From the NCBI GenBank assembly GCA_041655595.1, contig JBBAFB010000087.1, forward strand, positions 1 through 9,487: 9,487 bases of DNA, read 5' to 3'. The number at the start of each line of letters is the position of its first letter. The stretch's first letter is position 1. The stretch comes from JBBAFB01 sp041655595 (lineage in GTDB: Bacteria; Bacillota; DULZ01). The position numbers and the translations under genes are program-made. The notes beneath the pieces are model-generated. The model was not told the DNA's origin. It did not search any database and saw only the letters and a program-made list of their open reading frames with translations. Positions 1 through 6,441 of this stretch are shown piece after piece.

Positions 1-522
1 AAATTCATTTTCTCGTTTTAAAAATTCGATAACAACCCTACTTGCGGACTCAAACAGATCGAAATCAAAGCCATAGGTATTTTTGTTTTTAAGTATCTGA
101 TTGACAATCCCTAAGCCATTATCATCGTCATCAAAATTCAACTGAGGGAAACTATCAGCGTAAACCTCATTTAAAAGCCCTTGCACATAAGGATCCCCCA
201 TCCTTACGGTGGCGGAGCCAAGGGGTTTGGAAAAGGAATAACTTGCCCCGTCGTTTTGACCAGATTGGTTGTTTTTTTGCTTAAACCAGGTGGCAAAATC
301 GTTGTAATCCATCCTTTGCTTGGACTCCCCTGCTCCTACACCCACCTGCCTTTCGTTGTATTGCACTAGGTTAAACTCATCTGAGAAATCCCGATTACTG
401 ATAACTTTTATTTTTTCTTTATAAAAAAGCAGATCGAAGCTCTTCGGTTTTGTAAAATCAACAAATTCATAAGCCACCAATTTATTATTAATGAACTGCA
501 ATCTGTCCACTGAAAACAGCAA
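1..522 (-). CDS. Unrecognised protein, N-terminal 174 residues (3' end off the window)
   Basis: An uninterrupted frame of 174 codons runs leftward from a TTG at 522-520 to the window edge with no stop. The TTG is preceded by AAGGGGG at 530-536, seven bases away, and an in-frame TAA lies further upstream, so this start is well supported although not ATG; a GTG five codons in is the next option. The product begins LLFSVDRLQF. It has a hydrophobic and charged N-terminal half, a polar Gln/Asn/Ser-rich linker at about residues 80-95 (KQKNNQSGQNDGAS), an acidic DDDD stretch near 131-134, and a likely helix near the end containing VVIEFLKREN. There is no signal peptide or membrane segment. The length, lack of stops and ribosome binding site argue that it is a real gene. 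I do not recognise the family and assign no function. It is divergent from the coiled-coil gene at 737, with about 214 bases between the starts. Confidence 0.72.
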   Translation of the reverse strand, partial: MLFSVDRLQFINNKLVAYEFVDFTKPKSFDLLFYKEKIKVISNRDFSDEFNLVQYNERQVGVGAGESKQRMDYNDFATWFKQKNNQSGQNDGASYSFSKPLGSATVRMGDPYVQGLLNEVYADSFPQLNFDDDDNGLGIVNQILKNKNTYGFDFDLFESASRVVIEFLKRENEF

Positions 523-736
523 AATCCCGCCCCCTTGGCCCTTCCATGCCGATTAATTTATTAATATAAGCCCCTGCCTTGTTTTATATAGTTCTCACAC
601 TGGAGGTTTTATCCTTTAAAACAGTCTCGCTTGTCCAATAAAATCTCCATTGAATACCAATTCCTCATTGTTTTTTGATTGCGGCCGTGGTAGTCTATTA
701 GCAAGAACATGTCTGGCAAGAAAGGCTGATGCCCGA

Positions 737-1009
737 ATGAGTGAAGAAAAAATCTATGATCTGCTGGAAAAGATGTATATTGAGTTCACTAGGCGTTTCG
801 AAAAAATTGATAGCAGGATGGATGGATTTGAAAACAGGCTTGGGAAGTTTGATAGTAGAATGGACAAATTTGAAATTCGCCTGGAAAATGAGGTCATAGG
901 CACTATCCAAATTTTACTTGAGGGACACCAATTACATACGGAGCAGTTAAGACGAATTGAAGATAAAGTAAGTGCTCACGAAGAAAAATTTTTTAGAAAA
1001 ATAAAATAA
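737..1009 (+). CDS. Small coiled-coil hypothetical protein (90 aa)
   Basis: A small, highly charged protein starting MSEEKIYDLLEKMYIEF. I chose ATG 737 because GAAAGG lies 11 bases upstream and the sequence from there is amphipathic helix throughout; the longer frame opening at TTG 650 has no ribosome binding site and a Cys/Arg-rich leader unlike the rest. Residues 20-50 carry two near-identical 14-residue units (KIDSRMDGFENRLG and KFDSRMDKFEIRLE), which is two heptads each and so a coiled coil. The C-terminal part, LEGHQLHTEQLRRIEDKV, resembles that of short hypothetical proteins common in Firmicutes, whose role is unknown. It has no signal peptide or membrane segment, so it is probably a cytoplasmic oligomer or partner-binding protein. 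Its stop codon abuts the ribosome binding site of the SCP2 gene, so the two are probably co-transcribed. Function unknown. Confidence 0.72.
   Translation: MSEEKIYDLLEKMYIEFTRRFEKIDSRMDGFENRLGKFDSRMDKFEIRLENEVIGTIQILLEGHQLHTEQLRRIEDKVSAHEEKFFRKIK
803..886 (+). repeat. Tandem 42-base repeat encoding a 14-residue coiled-coil unit
   Basis: Bases 803-844 and 845-886 encode two consecutive 14-residue units sharing the pattern K-(I/F)-DSRMD-x-FE-x-RL. The DNA copies have diverged at silent positions (for example AGC/AGT and AGG/AGA), so the duplication is old and kept for protein structure rather than being a fresh slippage event. Confidence 0.7.
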
Positions 1010-1019
1010 GGAGGTACTT

Positions 1020-1424
1020 ATGATGGGTTTTCCGTTAAAAGATGATTTAGAAAAGGCAGATGAGTTTTTCCTGGGCTATTTCCAATCCGTAATTAAAAAT
1101 CCAGAAACGGCGGCAGGTTGGGGCAATTTAAAAATGGTGGTGGGTGTCAAAATGTCAGATTTAGACCTGGGCTACACCATTAGCTGCTTCCCCGAAGGAA
1201 TCACCATGGAAAGCGGTTTTCCAGAAAGCCCCGATGCTGGCATAACCTTTACCAGCGATACCTTTCACGATCTGTTTTTGGGCAAAACTAATCCCATGAT
1301 GGCCCTGGCTATGGGCAAACTAAAAACCAGCGGCTCCAATCGAAATGTACTTGCCGTGGCAGGTATTTTGCCCCAAAACTTCCAAGCCTATAGGGAATAT
1401 CTAGAAAGCAAAGGTTTAAACTAA
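1020..1424 (+). CDS. SCP2 sterol-binding domain family protein
   Basis: A single-domain protein of 134 residues of the SCP2 (sterol carrier protein 2-like) type. These are small soluble domains with a hydrophobic tunnel that binds lipids or other apolar ligands; the bacterial ligands are mostly unknown. Features seen are an N-terminal helix (DDLEKADEFFLGYFQSVI), beta-strand segments through about residues 38-80, and the typical C-terminal block with FTSDTFHDLFLGKTNPMMAL followed by MGKLKTSG, which matches the family's pattern of a Gly-Lys-Leu strand after the 'dLf.Gk.np' helix. Length is normal for a stand-alone SCP2 domain. A strong AAGGAGGT at 1008-1015 precedes two adjacent ATGs at 1020 and 1023; the second has the better spacing (8 against 5 bases), so the protein may be one residue shorter. 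It lies 10 bases after the coiled-coil gene and converges on selB. The family call is from recalled motifs, without alignment. Confidence 0.82.
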   Translation: MMGFPLKDDLEKADEFFLGYFQSVIKNPETAAGWGNLKMVVGVKMSDLDLGYTISCFPEGITMESGFPESPDAGITFTSDTFHDLFLGKTNPMMALAMGKLKTSGSNRNVLAVAGILPQNFQAYREYLESKGLN

Positions 1425-1441
1425 AAAGAGGTGTCAGGGGA

Positions 1442-1530
1442 TGTCTGGTGGAGGGGGGTTTTGACACGTCCCAAGGCCGGCACTTGTTTGGTCATCTGAA
1501 TAGCGTGTCAAAACCCCCCTCCACCAGACA
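1442..1530. repeat. Long inverted repeat, perfect 27-bp arms, REP/MITE-like
   Basis: Bases 1442-1468 and 1504-1530 are exact reverse complements over 27 positions, separated by a 35-base loop. The arm begins TGTCTGGTGG, holds a run of six G, then GTTTTGACACG on the left side, so each arm is bounded by TGTC and GACA. An extra GTGTCA at 1431-1436 can pair with TGACAC at 1462-1467 as an alternative fold. The element fills the gap between the convergent SCP2 and selB genes. Such a fold would be extremely stable in RNA or single-stranded DNA. It may work as a bidirectional transcription block: reading leftward from selB, the T-run at 1425-1430 follows, while reading rightward there is no T-tract. 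The form is like that of dispersed REP elements moved by IS200-type Y1 transposases (RAYTs), but no transposase is in the window and copy number cannot be seen. Confidence 0.85.
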
Positions 1531-1541
1531 CCTTGTCATCT

Positions 1542-3452
1542 TTACCCGGTAAAAAGCACTCGTTTGTCGGCGATTCTTTTAGTGAATTTAATTTGATCGA
1601 AGTATTCCAAAAGGGGCAACACAAATTTTCTGGAGCTATTTAGGGCATCCCGCATATCGGCCAACTGTAGAGACCCTTGGGTTTTAATCAATTCTTTGGC
1701 CTTGGCCTTAGCTCCTTCAATAGCCTCACGGTGAAACAGGAGTCCCTCCGTTACTTTTACTAATTGCTGAGTACCCAATAAGTAATACAACAGCTCCTCC
1801 CCCGTTTCCCTAGCCAAACCAACTGTCTTCAGCATTTCATCCCAGGTAGGGGGTTGATAAAAATCTGCATAATAAGCGGCCACTATTGCCGCAATCAACC
1901 TTTGTTCTTCCAGATTTGGCTCGGCGTTAAACTCGGGGAGCTTAACACCCTTGGCAACTGTTTGCAATTTCCCCTGCCTCTCCCAAAACTGTAGCAAACC
2001 ATTATAGGTTTTGAATTGCCAGATGCTAAACTTGCGGGACCGCAATTCTTCCTTGGAAAAGCCCATTCTCAAGGGGTACTTCTGGTGATACTTTAGTAAT
2101 AATTCTTTAGTTTCATCCCAAAGCCGTTCTTCCAAAGCCGCTGTTAAATACCATTCCTGTCCTTCAAAATCGAATTTCAGTAATTGCCGGTCTTGAAGCA
2201 GCTCAGCTAAAACCTCCCCTAAAAATCCCTTTTCTAAATCTAAGGCCTTCATTAATTCCTCCCGGGATAAAGCCTGATCTCTGTCGGAGAAAACTTCAAA
2301 TAGAAGCTCCCCGGGGCTGCCCTCCAGCTTGGTATTGAGCCTTTCTAAAGTTGTTTGATCAATTCTTCGATGCCGACGGGCATCGGGATCTACCACCTGC
2401 CCCCCGCCAATGGTAACCATGGGAGAGTAAGAACGAATTACCAGCAGATCCCTTTGGGCCGCCACCAAGGGTTCCTCCAATTCCAATTGAGCAAAGGCCA
2501 TTTCCCCCGGATTTAGCTCCTTCCCTTCTAATAAAATTACCCTACCCAAAACCTCCGCTGTTCCCAGATGAATCCGCACTCTTTGTCTGTTTTCCAAAGG
2601 TTGGGCCTTTTTTAAGAGTTGAAATTTAATATCTATTCTAGTTGATGAATGTAGGGTTTTTGGTGTTAAAAGGGTACTTCCCCTGGCCAATGCATTTAAC
2701 TCCACCCCGGCTAAATTAACCGCTACTCTTTGACCCGCTAAAGCCTCCTCCACCTTTTGCCCATGAACTTGTAGGGTTCTGACTCTTAGCTGCAGGTTCT
2801 CCGGCTGCAACTCCAATATGTCCCCCACCCCAATTTTCCCCGACCAAAGAGTGCCTGTCACTACCGTACCAAAACCGGTAATAGAAAACACTCGGTCAAT
2901 GGGCAAGCGTACCTTACCCACAAGACTTTTGGCGGGAGTAGCAGCAGCTAAAACATCCAAGTGTTCTTTTAAGACACCAATGCCTTCCCCTGTAAATGCC
3001 GAGACAGGGATGATAGGGGCGGTCTCTAAAACGCTGCCTACCAAGGTTTCTCTAATTTCCTCCAATACTAATTCCAGCCAGTCTTCTTCCACCAAATCTT
3101 TTTTGCTGACTACAACTATTCCTTTTTTTATTTGGAGCAAATTGATAATATCCAAATGCTCTTCAGTTTGGGGCATAACCCCTTCATCGGCGGCAATCAC
3201 CAAGAGAACTAAATCCATGCCCCCTACCCCTGCCAACATTTGTTTAATAAATTTTTCATGGCCGGGAACATCCACTAGGCCCAGCTTTCTGCCGCTTGGT
3301 AAAACCAAGGGTGCAAACCCCAGCTCAATGGAGATCCCCCTTTCCTTTTCTTCCTTTAGCCGATCCGTTTTAACTCCCGTTAAGGCATTAACCAGGACAG
3401 TTTTCCCATGATCCACATGACCCGCGGTACCAACGATGATATATTCCACCAC
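1542..3452 (-). CDS. selB: Selenocysteine-specific translation elongation factor SelB
   Basis: SelB replaces EF-Tu for selenocysteine: it binds GTP and Sec-tRNA(Sec) with its N-terminal domains and the mRNA SECIS hairpin with its C-terminal winged helices, delivering Sec to the ribosome at UGA codons. Visible GTPase motifs are G1 GHVDHGKT at residues 11-18, switch I RGISIELGF at 38-46, G3 DVPGHEKF at 61-68, and SKKD at 116-119 in place of the usual NKxD. Beta-barrel domains follow (RVFSITGFGTVVTGTLWSG is the domain II signature), then a winged-helix region from about residue 370 to the end, closing with SSRKFVLPLLEYFDQ. The length of 636 aa is normal for bacterial SelB. The start is GTG with GGAGGT at 3458-3463; two consecutive GTGs (3452 and 3449) are possible, spaced 5 and 8 bases from it. 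Only 12 bases separate it from the selA stop, so the two genes are surely co-transcribed. Intact, with no odd residues beyond Ser for Thr in switch I. Confidence 0.97.
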   Translation of the reverse strand: MVEYIIVGTAGHVDHGKTVLVNALTGVKTDRLKEEKERGISIELGFAPLVLPSGRKLGLVDVPGHEKFIKQMLAGVGGMDLVLLVIAADEGVMPQTEEHLDIINLLQIKKGIVVVSKKDLVEEDWLELVLEEIRETLVGSVLETAPIIPVSAFTGEGIGVLKEHLDVLAAATPAKSLVGKVRLPIDRVFSITGFGTVVTGTLWSGKIGVGDILELQPENLQLRVRTLQVHGQKVEEALAGQRVAVNLAGVELNALARGSTLLTPKTLHSSTRIDIKFQLLKKAQPLENRQRVRIHLGTAEVLGRVILLEGKELNPGEMAFAQLELEEPLVAAQRDLLVIRSYSPMVTIGGGQVVDPDARRHRRIDQTTLERLNTKLEGSPGELLFEVFSDRDQALSREELMKALDLEKGFLGEVLAELLQDRQLLKFDFEGQEWYLTAALEERLWDETKELLLKYHQKYPLRMGFSKEELRSRKFSIWQFKTYNGLLQFWERQGKLQTVAKGVKLPEFNAEPNLEEQRLIAAIVAAYYADFYQPPTWDEMLKTVGLARETGEELLYYLLGTQQLVKVTEGLLFHREAIEGAKAKAKELIKTQGSLQLADMRDALNSSRKFVLPLLEYFDQIKFTKRIADKRVLFTG

Positions 3453-3464
3453 TTACCACCTCCA

Positions 3465-4877
3465 CTAGACCTCTGCTCGGGGCAGAGATACTGCCAAGGC
3501 CGATACCAAGATATCTAACTCAGTTTCCGAAACGGTTCTGACATCTAAAAGCAATTTGCCATCCTTGATTCTAACAATGACGGCCGGCTCCCCTTGCCTG
3601 AGACAATAAACCCATTCCTCCGGCTTGCCGCCCAAAGGCTTTAATGTCACCAAAGTGGTAGGCAAATCAAGAGTAGGCAAAGCACCTCCGCCTACCATGG
3701 AACTGCCCCTTTCCGTTTTAACCGCTACCTGATCACCAAGGGCCAGCTCCAGCTTTTCCTTCAGCCCGGAAGCCTTCTTGGCCAAAGTCTCCGGTTTTAC
3801 TGTCAGCATCTTTAAAACAGGAATTTTTCCTGCTGCTTCTGCAGGAGAATAAAGGTAACTTCGCAAGGTTGCTTCCAGGGCACTGATGGTCAACTTATCA
3901 ATTCTTAAGGCCCGGTTCAATTGATTTTTAGCCATCAGGTCAACCAGTTCTTTTTTGCCGACTATGATACCCGCTTGGGTTCCGCCTAAAAGTTTGTCTC
4001 CGCTAAAGGTAACAATGTCTGCCCCGGCCTTTACTTCCTGCTGAACAGTGGGTTCCCCAGTAATGCCGTAGGGACTTAAATCCAAGAGAAAGCCACTGCC
4101 CAAATCCTCCATTACGGGGATTCCTTTTGCTTGTCCTAACCTCACTAAGTTGTTTAAAGATACATCCTGGGAAAAACCCATAATTCGATAGTTGCTAGGG
4201 TGAACCTTTAGTAAAAGCCCCGTTTGCGAGGTAATAGCCTGCTCATAATCTCGCAAATGAGTTTTATTGGTGGTCCCGACCTCCACTAAATTACAACCGC
4301 TGGCTGCCATCACTTCAGGGATTCTGAAAGAGCCCCCGATTTCCACCAGTTCTCCCCGGGAAACCAAGACATCCTTTCCCTTAGCCAAGGTATCTAGTGC
4401 CAAAAGCACTGCTGCCGCATTGTTATTGACCACTAAGGCCCCTTCTGCTCCAGTTAACTGGCAAAGAAGCTCCACCAAATGGCTGTAGCGGGAGCCCCTT
4501 TCTCCTGTTTCCAAATCCATCTCCAGGTTACTGTAGCCCTGAGTTATTTCCAATAAGGCCTTCCTGGCATCTTCGCCTAGTACCGCCCTGCCTAAATTTG
4601 TATGTATCACTACCCCGGTTGCATTAATTACTCTCCGCAAATTTGGGCGCCATTTCTTTTTAGCTATTCCTACAGAATCCGTGACCACTTGGTCTAGTTG
4701 AAGATCTCCTGGCAAAACTGTTTCCTTTGCTAACAAGCCCTCTCTTATGGCCAAAAGCCTCTCTCTGATACTATCCGCTATTATTTGATGAGGTATTTGT
4801 TCCTTTAGCTCACCGCTGATTAGATTCAACACCTCTTCTACAGAAGGAATTTGCTTTAACAAATCTTTTTTCTCCAC
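3465..4877 (-). CDS. selA: L-seryl-tRNA(Sec) selenium transferase SelA
   Basis: SelA is a PLP enzyme, decameric in bacteria, that converts Ser-tRNA(Sec) to Sec-tRNA(Sec) using selenophosphate made by SelD. Sequence evidence: an N-terminal tRNA-binding helical region (LLKQIPSVEEVLNL), then NATGVVIHTNLGRAVLG, GERGSRYSHLVELL, VNNNAAAVLLAL, SRGELVEIGGSFRIPEVM and GTTNKTHLRDY, all typical of the family. The PLP lysine motif is SGDKLLGGTQAGI, with a Thr where many homologues have Pro. With the start chosen here the PLP lysine is residue 295, the same number as in the E. coli enzyme. I chose GTG 4877 (470 aa) because GGAGGGG at 4885-4891 sits exactly 7 bases upstream; the frame can be extended to a TTG at 4904, but that extension would include the ribosome binding site itself. 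First gene of a selA-selB operon with its own promoter. Confidence 0.96.
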   Translation of the reverse strand: MEKKDLLKQIPSVEEVLNLISGELKEQIPHQIIADSIRERLLAIREGLLAKETVLPGDLQLDQVVTDSVGIAKKKWRPNLRRVINATGVVIHTNLGRAVLGEDARKALLEITQGYSNLEMDLETGERGSRYSHLVELLCQLTGAEGALVVNNNAAAVLLALDTLAKGKDVLVSRGELVEIGGSFRIPEVMAASGCNLVEVGTTNKTHLRDYEQAITSQTGLLLKVHPSNYRIMGFSQDVSLNNLVRLGQAKGIPVMEDLGSGFLLDLSPYGITGEPTVQQEVKAGADIVTFSGDKLLGGTQAGIIVGKKELVDLMAKNQLNRALRIDKLTISALEATLRSYLYSPAEAAGKIPVLKMLTVKPETLAKKASGLKEKLELALGDQVAVKTERGSSMVGGGALPTLDLPTTLVTLKPLGGKPEEWVYCLRQGEPAVIVRIKDGKLLLDVRTVSETELDILVSALAVSLPRAEV

Positions 4878-4884
4878 AAATGGT

Positions 4885-4891
4885 CCCCTCC
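4885..4891 (-). promoter_or_regulatory. Ribosome binding site that fixes the selA start
   Basis: GGAGGGG on the minus strand, seven bases before the GTG at 4877. It lies inside the longer frame that opens at TTG 4904, which makes that upstream start unlikely. Confidence 0.85.
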
Positions 4892-4899
4892 AATTATTA

Positions 4900-4912
4900 G
4901 GCAATAGTTGCC
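4900..4912 (-). other. Small hairpin in the selA leader
   Basis: GGCAA-CTA-TTGCC is a perfect 5-bp stem with a 3-base loop, 8 bases upstream of the selA ribosome binding site and downstream of the predicted promoter. It may affect translation or message stability, or be chance; the stem is short. Confidence 0.4.
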
Positions 4913-4936
4913 TTGCCCCATTTATCTGTAAACCTT

Positions 4937-4967
4937 ATTATAGCACAAATGGCCTGTTTCCCGTCAA
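4937..4967 (-). promoter_or_regulatory. Sigma-A type promoter for selA-selB
   Basis: On the minus strand there is a perfect TATAAT (4942-4937) with an extended -10 TGC just before it (TGCTATAAT), and TTGACG at 4967-4962 as -35. The spacing is 19 bases, longer than the ideal 17; the extended -10 could compensate. The predicted transcription start is near 4930, giving a leader of about 50 bases to the GTG. The -35 sits in the T-tract of the terminator of the preceding operon. Confidence 0.75.
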
Positions 4968-4992
4968 AAGAAAAACCCCCAAAAAGGGAGTT
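4966..4992 (-). terminator. Intrinsic terminator of the liv-CBS/ACT operon
   Basis: On the minus strand AACTCCC (4992-4986), loop TTTTT, then GGGGGTT (4980-4974) form a 7-bp stem with one G-U pair, followed by TTTCTTTT. This lies about 66 bases after the stop of the CBS/ACT gene and just before the selA promoter. The 66 bases between hold nothing clear apart from a weak 7-bp inverted pair (TGTAAAG/CTTTACA). Confidence 0.8.
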
Positions 4993-5058
4993 AAAGAATT
5001 TTTAAGCGAACAACCAACCGGTTAGCTGTAAAGTTAGAAAGGCAATTAGCTTTACACT

Positions 5059-5718
5059 TTACGGTCTAAACTCATCGTGGGTATTGACAGTTAAAATTTT
5101 ATAGCCGTGATTATTTAACTTTTCAACAATTTCATCACAATCTGCACAGCTGATTCTCAAAACCACTTTAGCCGTCGGACCGGAATTTCTAAAAACAGCA
5201 ACCCTAAAAATATTGGCACCGGCAGTACCGATGACTTGGGTAATTTCTGCTAAAACCCCGGGTCTGTCCTCCGCCTCTAAACTAATCCTGGCCCCTTCTT
5301 CACTTAGGCCCATTATTTCAATAAACGCATCAAAAATATTGGTTTCCGTAATTATCCCCACTAACTTCCCGTCGGATACAACGGGGAGTGCACCAACCTT
5401 ATGTTCACGCATTAGCAGGGCAGCCTCCTCCACATAGGCATCCGCATCAATCACATGCACCTTCTGCTTTTTGCCGAAGAAATCACCTATCTTGGCTTTG
5501 GCCAGCAGATAATTCAGTTCAAAAATACTTAAGGATGTAGCCGGTGAAGGAGAGATTTCCCTTAAGTCCCTATCGGTAACTATGCCGACCAATTCGTCAT
5601 GCTCCATAACCGGTAGCCGGCGAATGTTATGCCTGCGCATTAAATCCAAGGCATCCGCTACCGTAGTCTTTCTGGTAATGGAAATCGGATCTTTGGCCAT
5701 ATAATTGCGTACGTACAA
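5059..5718 (-). CDS. CBS-CBS-ACT domain protein, AcuB-like
   Basis: A soluble 219-aa regulatory protein with two CBS domains and a C-terminal ACT domain. CBS1 spans about residues 1-55 (YMAKDPISI at the start, GIVTDRDL at 45-52), CBS2 about 77-132 (LPVV, GIITETNI at 121-128), and ACT about 144-213 (DRPGVLAEIT at 151-160). CBS pairs usually bind adenosine nucleotides and ACT domains usually bind amino acids. The same architecture and length are found in B. subtilis AcuB, but a role in acetoin use is not implied here. The start is TTG with AAGGAGGG six bases upstream (5725-5732); the first ATG, seven codons in, would cut off the conserved first strand. It follows livF by 18 bases and is last in the operon before the terminator, so it is probably made together with the transporter. 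A link to branched-chain amino acid sensing is inferred from context only. Confidence 0.9.
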   Translation of the reverse strand: MYVRNYMAKDPISITRKTTVADALDLMRRHNIRRLPVMEHDELVGIVTDRDLREISPSPATSLSIFELNYLLAKAKIGDFFGKKQKVHVIDADAYVEEAALLMREHKVGALPVVSDGKLVGIITETNIFDAFIEIMGLSEEGARISLEAEDRPGVLAEITQVIGTAGANIFRVAVFRNSGPTAKVVLRISCADCDEIVEKLNNHGYKILTVNTHDEFRP

Positions 5719-5736
5719 TTTTAACCCTCCTTTTGT

Positions 5737-6441
5737 TTATCCGCCCAAATAAGCTTTTTTTATTTCTTCACTTTCAGCCAAATCCTTGGCAAAACCACTT
5801 AAAACCAAGCGGCCTGTTTCCAAAACATAGGCCCGATGGGCGATAGATAAGGCCATCCTGGCATTTTGCTCCACCAATAATATAGTGGTTCCCGCTTGAT
5901 TGATTTCCTTAATGATAGAAAATATTTCGTGTACCAAAATCGGGGCCAGCCCCATGGACGGTTCATCCAATAAAAGCAGTTTGGGCTTTGACATCAAGGC
6001 CCTTCCCATAGCCAACATTTGCTGTTCACCGCCGCTTAGGGTCCCTGCCCGTTGATGTATCCTTTCCTTCAACCGCGGAAAGCGAACAAAGGTTTTTTCC
6101 AAATCATCCTTAACGCCCTGCTTGTCGTTTCTGAGATAAGCCCCCATCTCCAGGTTTTCCAAGACTGATAGGTTGGCAAAAATCCTTCTGCCCTCCGGTA
6201 CTTGGGAAATGCCCCTTTTAACAATATTCTGCGCAGGTACATTGCCTATCTTTTCATCCTCAAAATGAATGGTCCCCGTCTTAGCTCTTAAAAGTCCGGA
6301 AATGGTCCTTAAGGTAGTTGTTTTGCCGGCACCATTTGCGCCAATGAGGGTAACAATCTCCCCCCTCTCTACCTCTAGAGAGATGCCCTTCAGTGCATGA
6401 ATATTACCATAATAAACATTGATATTTGCCAGTTTTAGCAT
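5737..6441 (-). CDS. livF: Branched-chain amino acid ABC transporter ATP-binding protein LivF
   Basis: One of the two ATPases that drive uptake through LivH-LivM at the cytoplasmic face of the membrane. Motifs: Walker A GANGAGKT at 34-41, Q-loop ISQVPEGRRIF at 78-88, the ABC signature LSGGEQQM at 135-142, Walker B LLLLDEP at 155-161, and VEQN at 190-193 with Gln in the H-loop position, a known feature of LivF as opposed to LivG. The C-terminus ends AYLGG, typical of the family. Length of 234 aa is standard. The ATG at 6441 directly abuts the TAA of livG with no gap, and its ribosome binding site (GGGAGGGAGG) is inside the end of livG, so translation is probably coupled. Confidence 0.96.
   Translation of the reverse strand: MLKLANINVYYGNIHALKGISLEVERGEIVTLIGANGAGKTTTLRTISGLLRAKTGTIHFEDEKIGNVPAQNIVKRGISQVPEGRRIFANLSVLENLEMGAYLRNDKQGVKDDLEKTFVRFPRLKERIHQRAGTLSGGEQQMLAMGRALMSKPKLLLLDEPSMGLAPILVHEIFSIIKEINQAGTTILLVEQNARMALSIAHRAYVLETGRLVLSGFAKDLAESEEIKKAYLGG

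Noticed and set aside
116..119. SelB NKxD motif change (SKKD, residues 116-119 of the protein) as a loss of GTP specificity
   Set aside because: The Asp that reads guanine is kept, and Ser/Thr in the first place is tolerated in translational GTPases; all other GTPase motifs are intact. (Coordinates given are protein residues.)
181..369. Plus-strand frame of 62 codons
   Set aside because: It is antisense to the better supported minus-strand gene at 1-522 and has no clear ribosome binding site.
552..565. ATTAAT-TT-ATTAAT palindrome upstream of the leftward gene, as an operator
   Set aside because: A short A/T-only palindrome is expected by chance in such an AT-rich spacer; no convincing -35/-10 pair for either divergent gene was found in 523-736.
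650..736. N-terminal extension of the coiled-coil gene from TTG 650
   Set aside because: No ribosome binding site precedes TTG 650, and the 29 extra residues (Cys/Arg-rich) are unlike the helical protein that begins at ATG 737.
1442..1530. CRISPR repeat or attachment site
   Set aside because: There is only one pair of arms, inverted rather than direct, with no spacers, no integrase and no cas genes.
1425..1541. Possible tRNA-Sec (selC) next to selB
   Set aside because: The spacer is taken up by the inverted repeat; there is no T-arm GGTTCGA-type motif or acceptor stem.
2818..3411. Plus-strand frame of 197 codons inside selB
   Set aside because: Antisense shadow of the SelB GTPase domain; Ser/Thr/Pro-rich composition is typical of reverse reading of a real gene.
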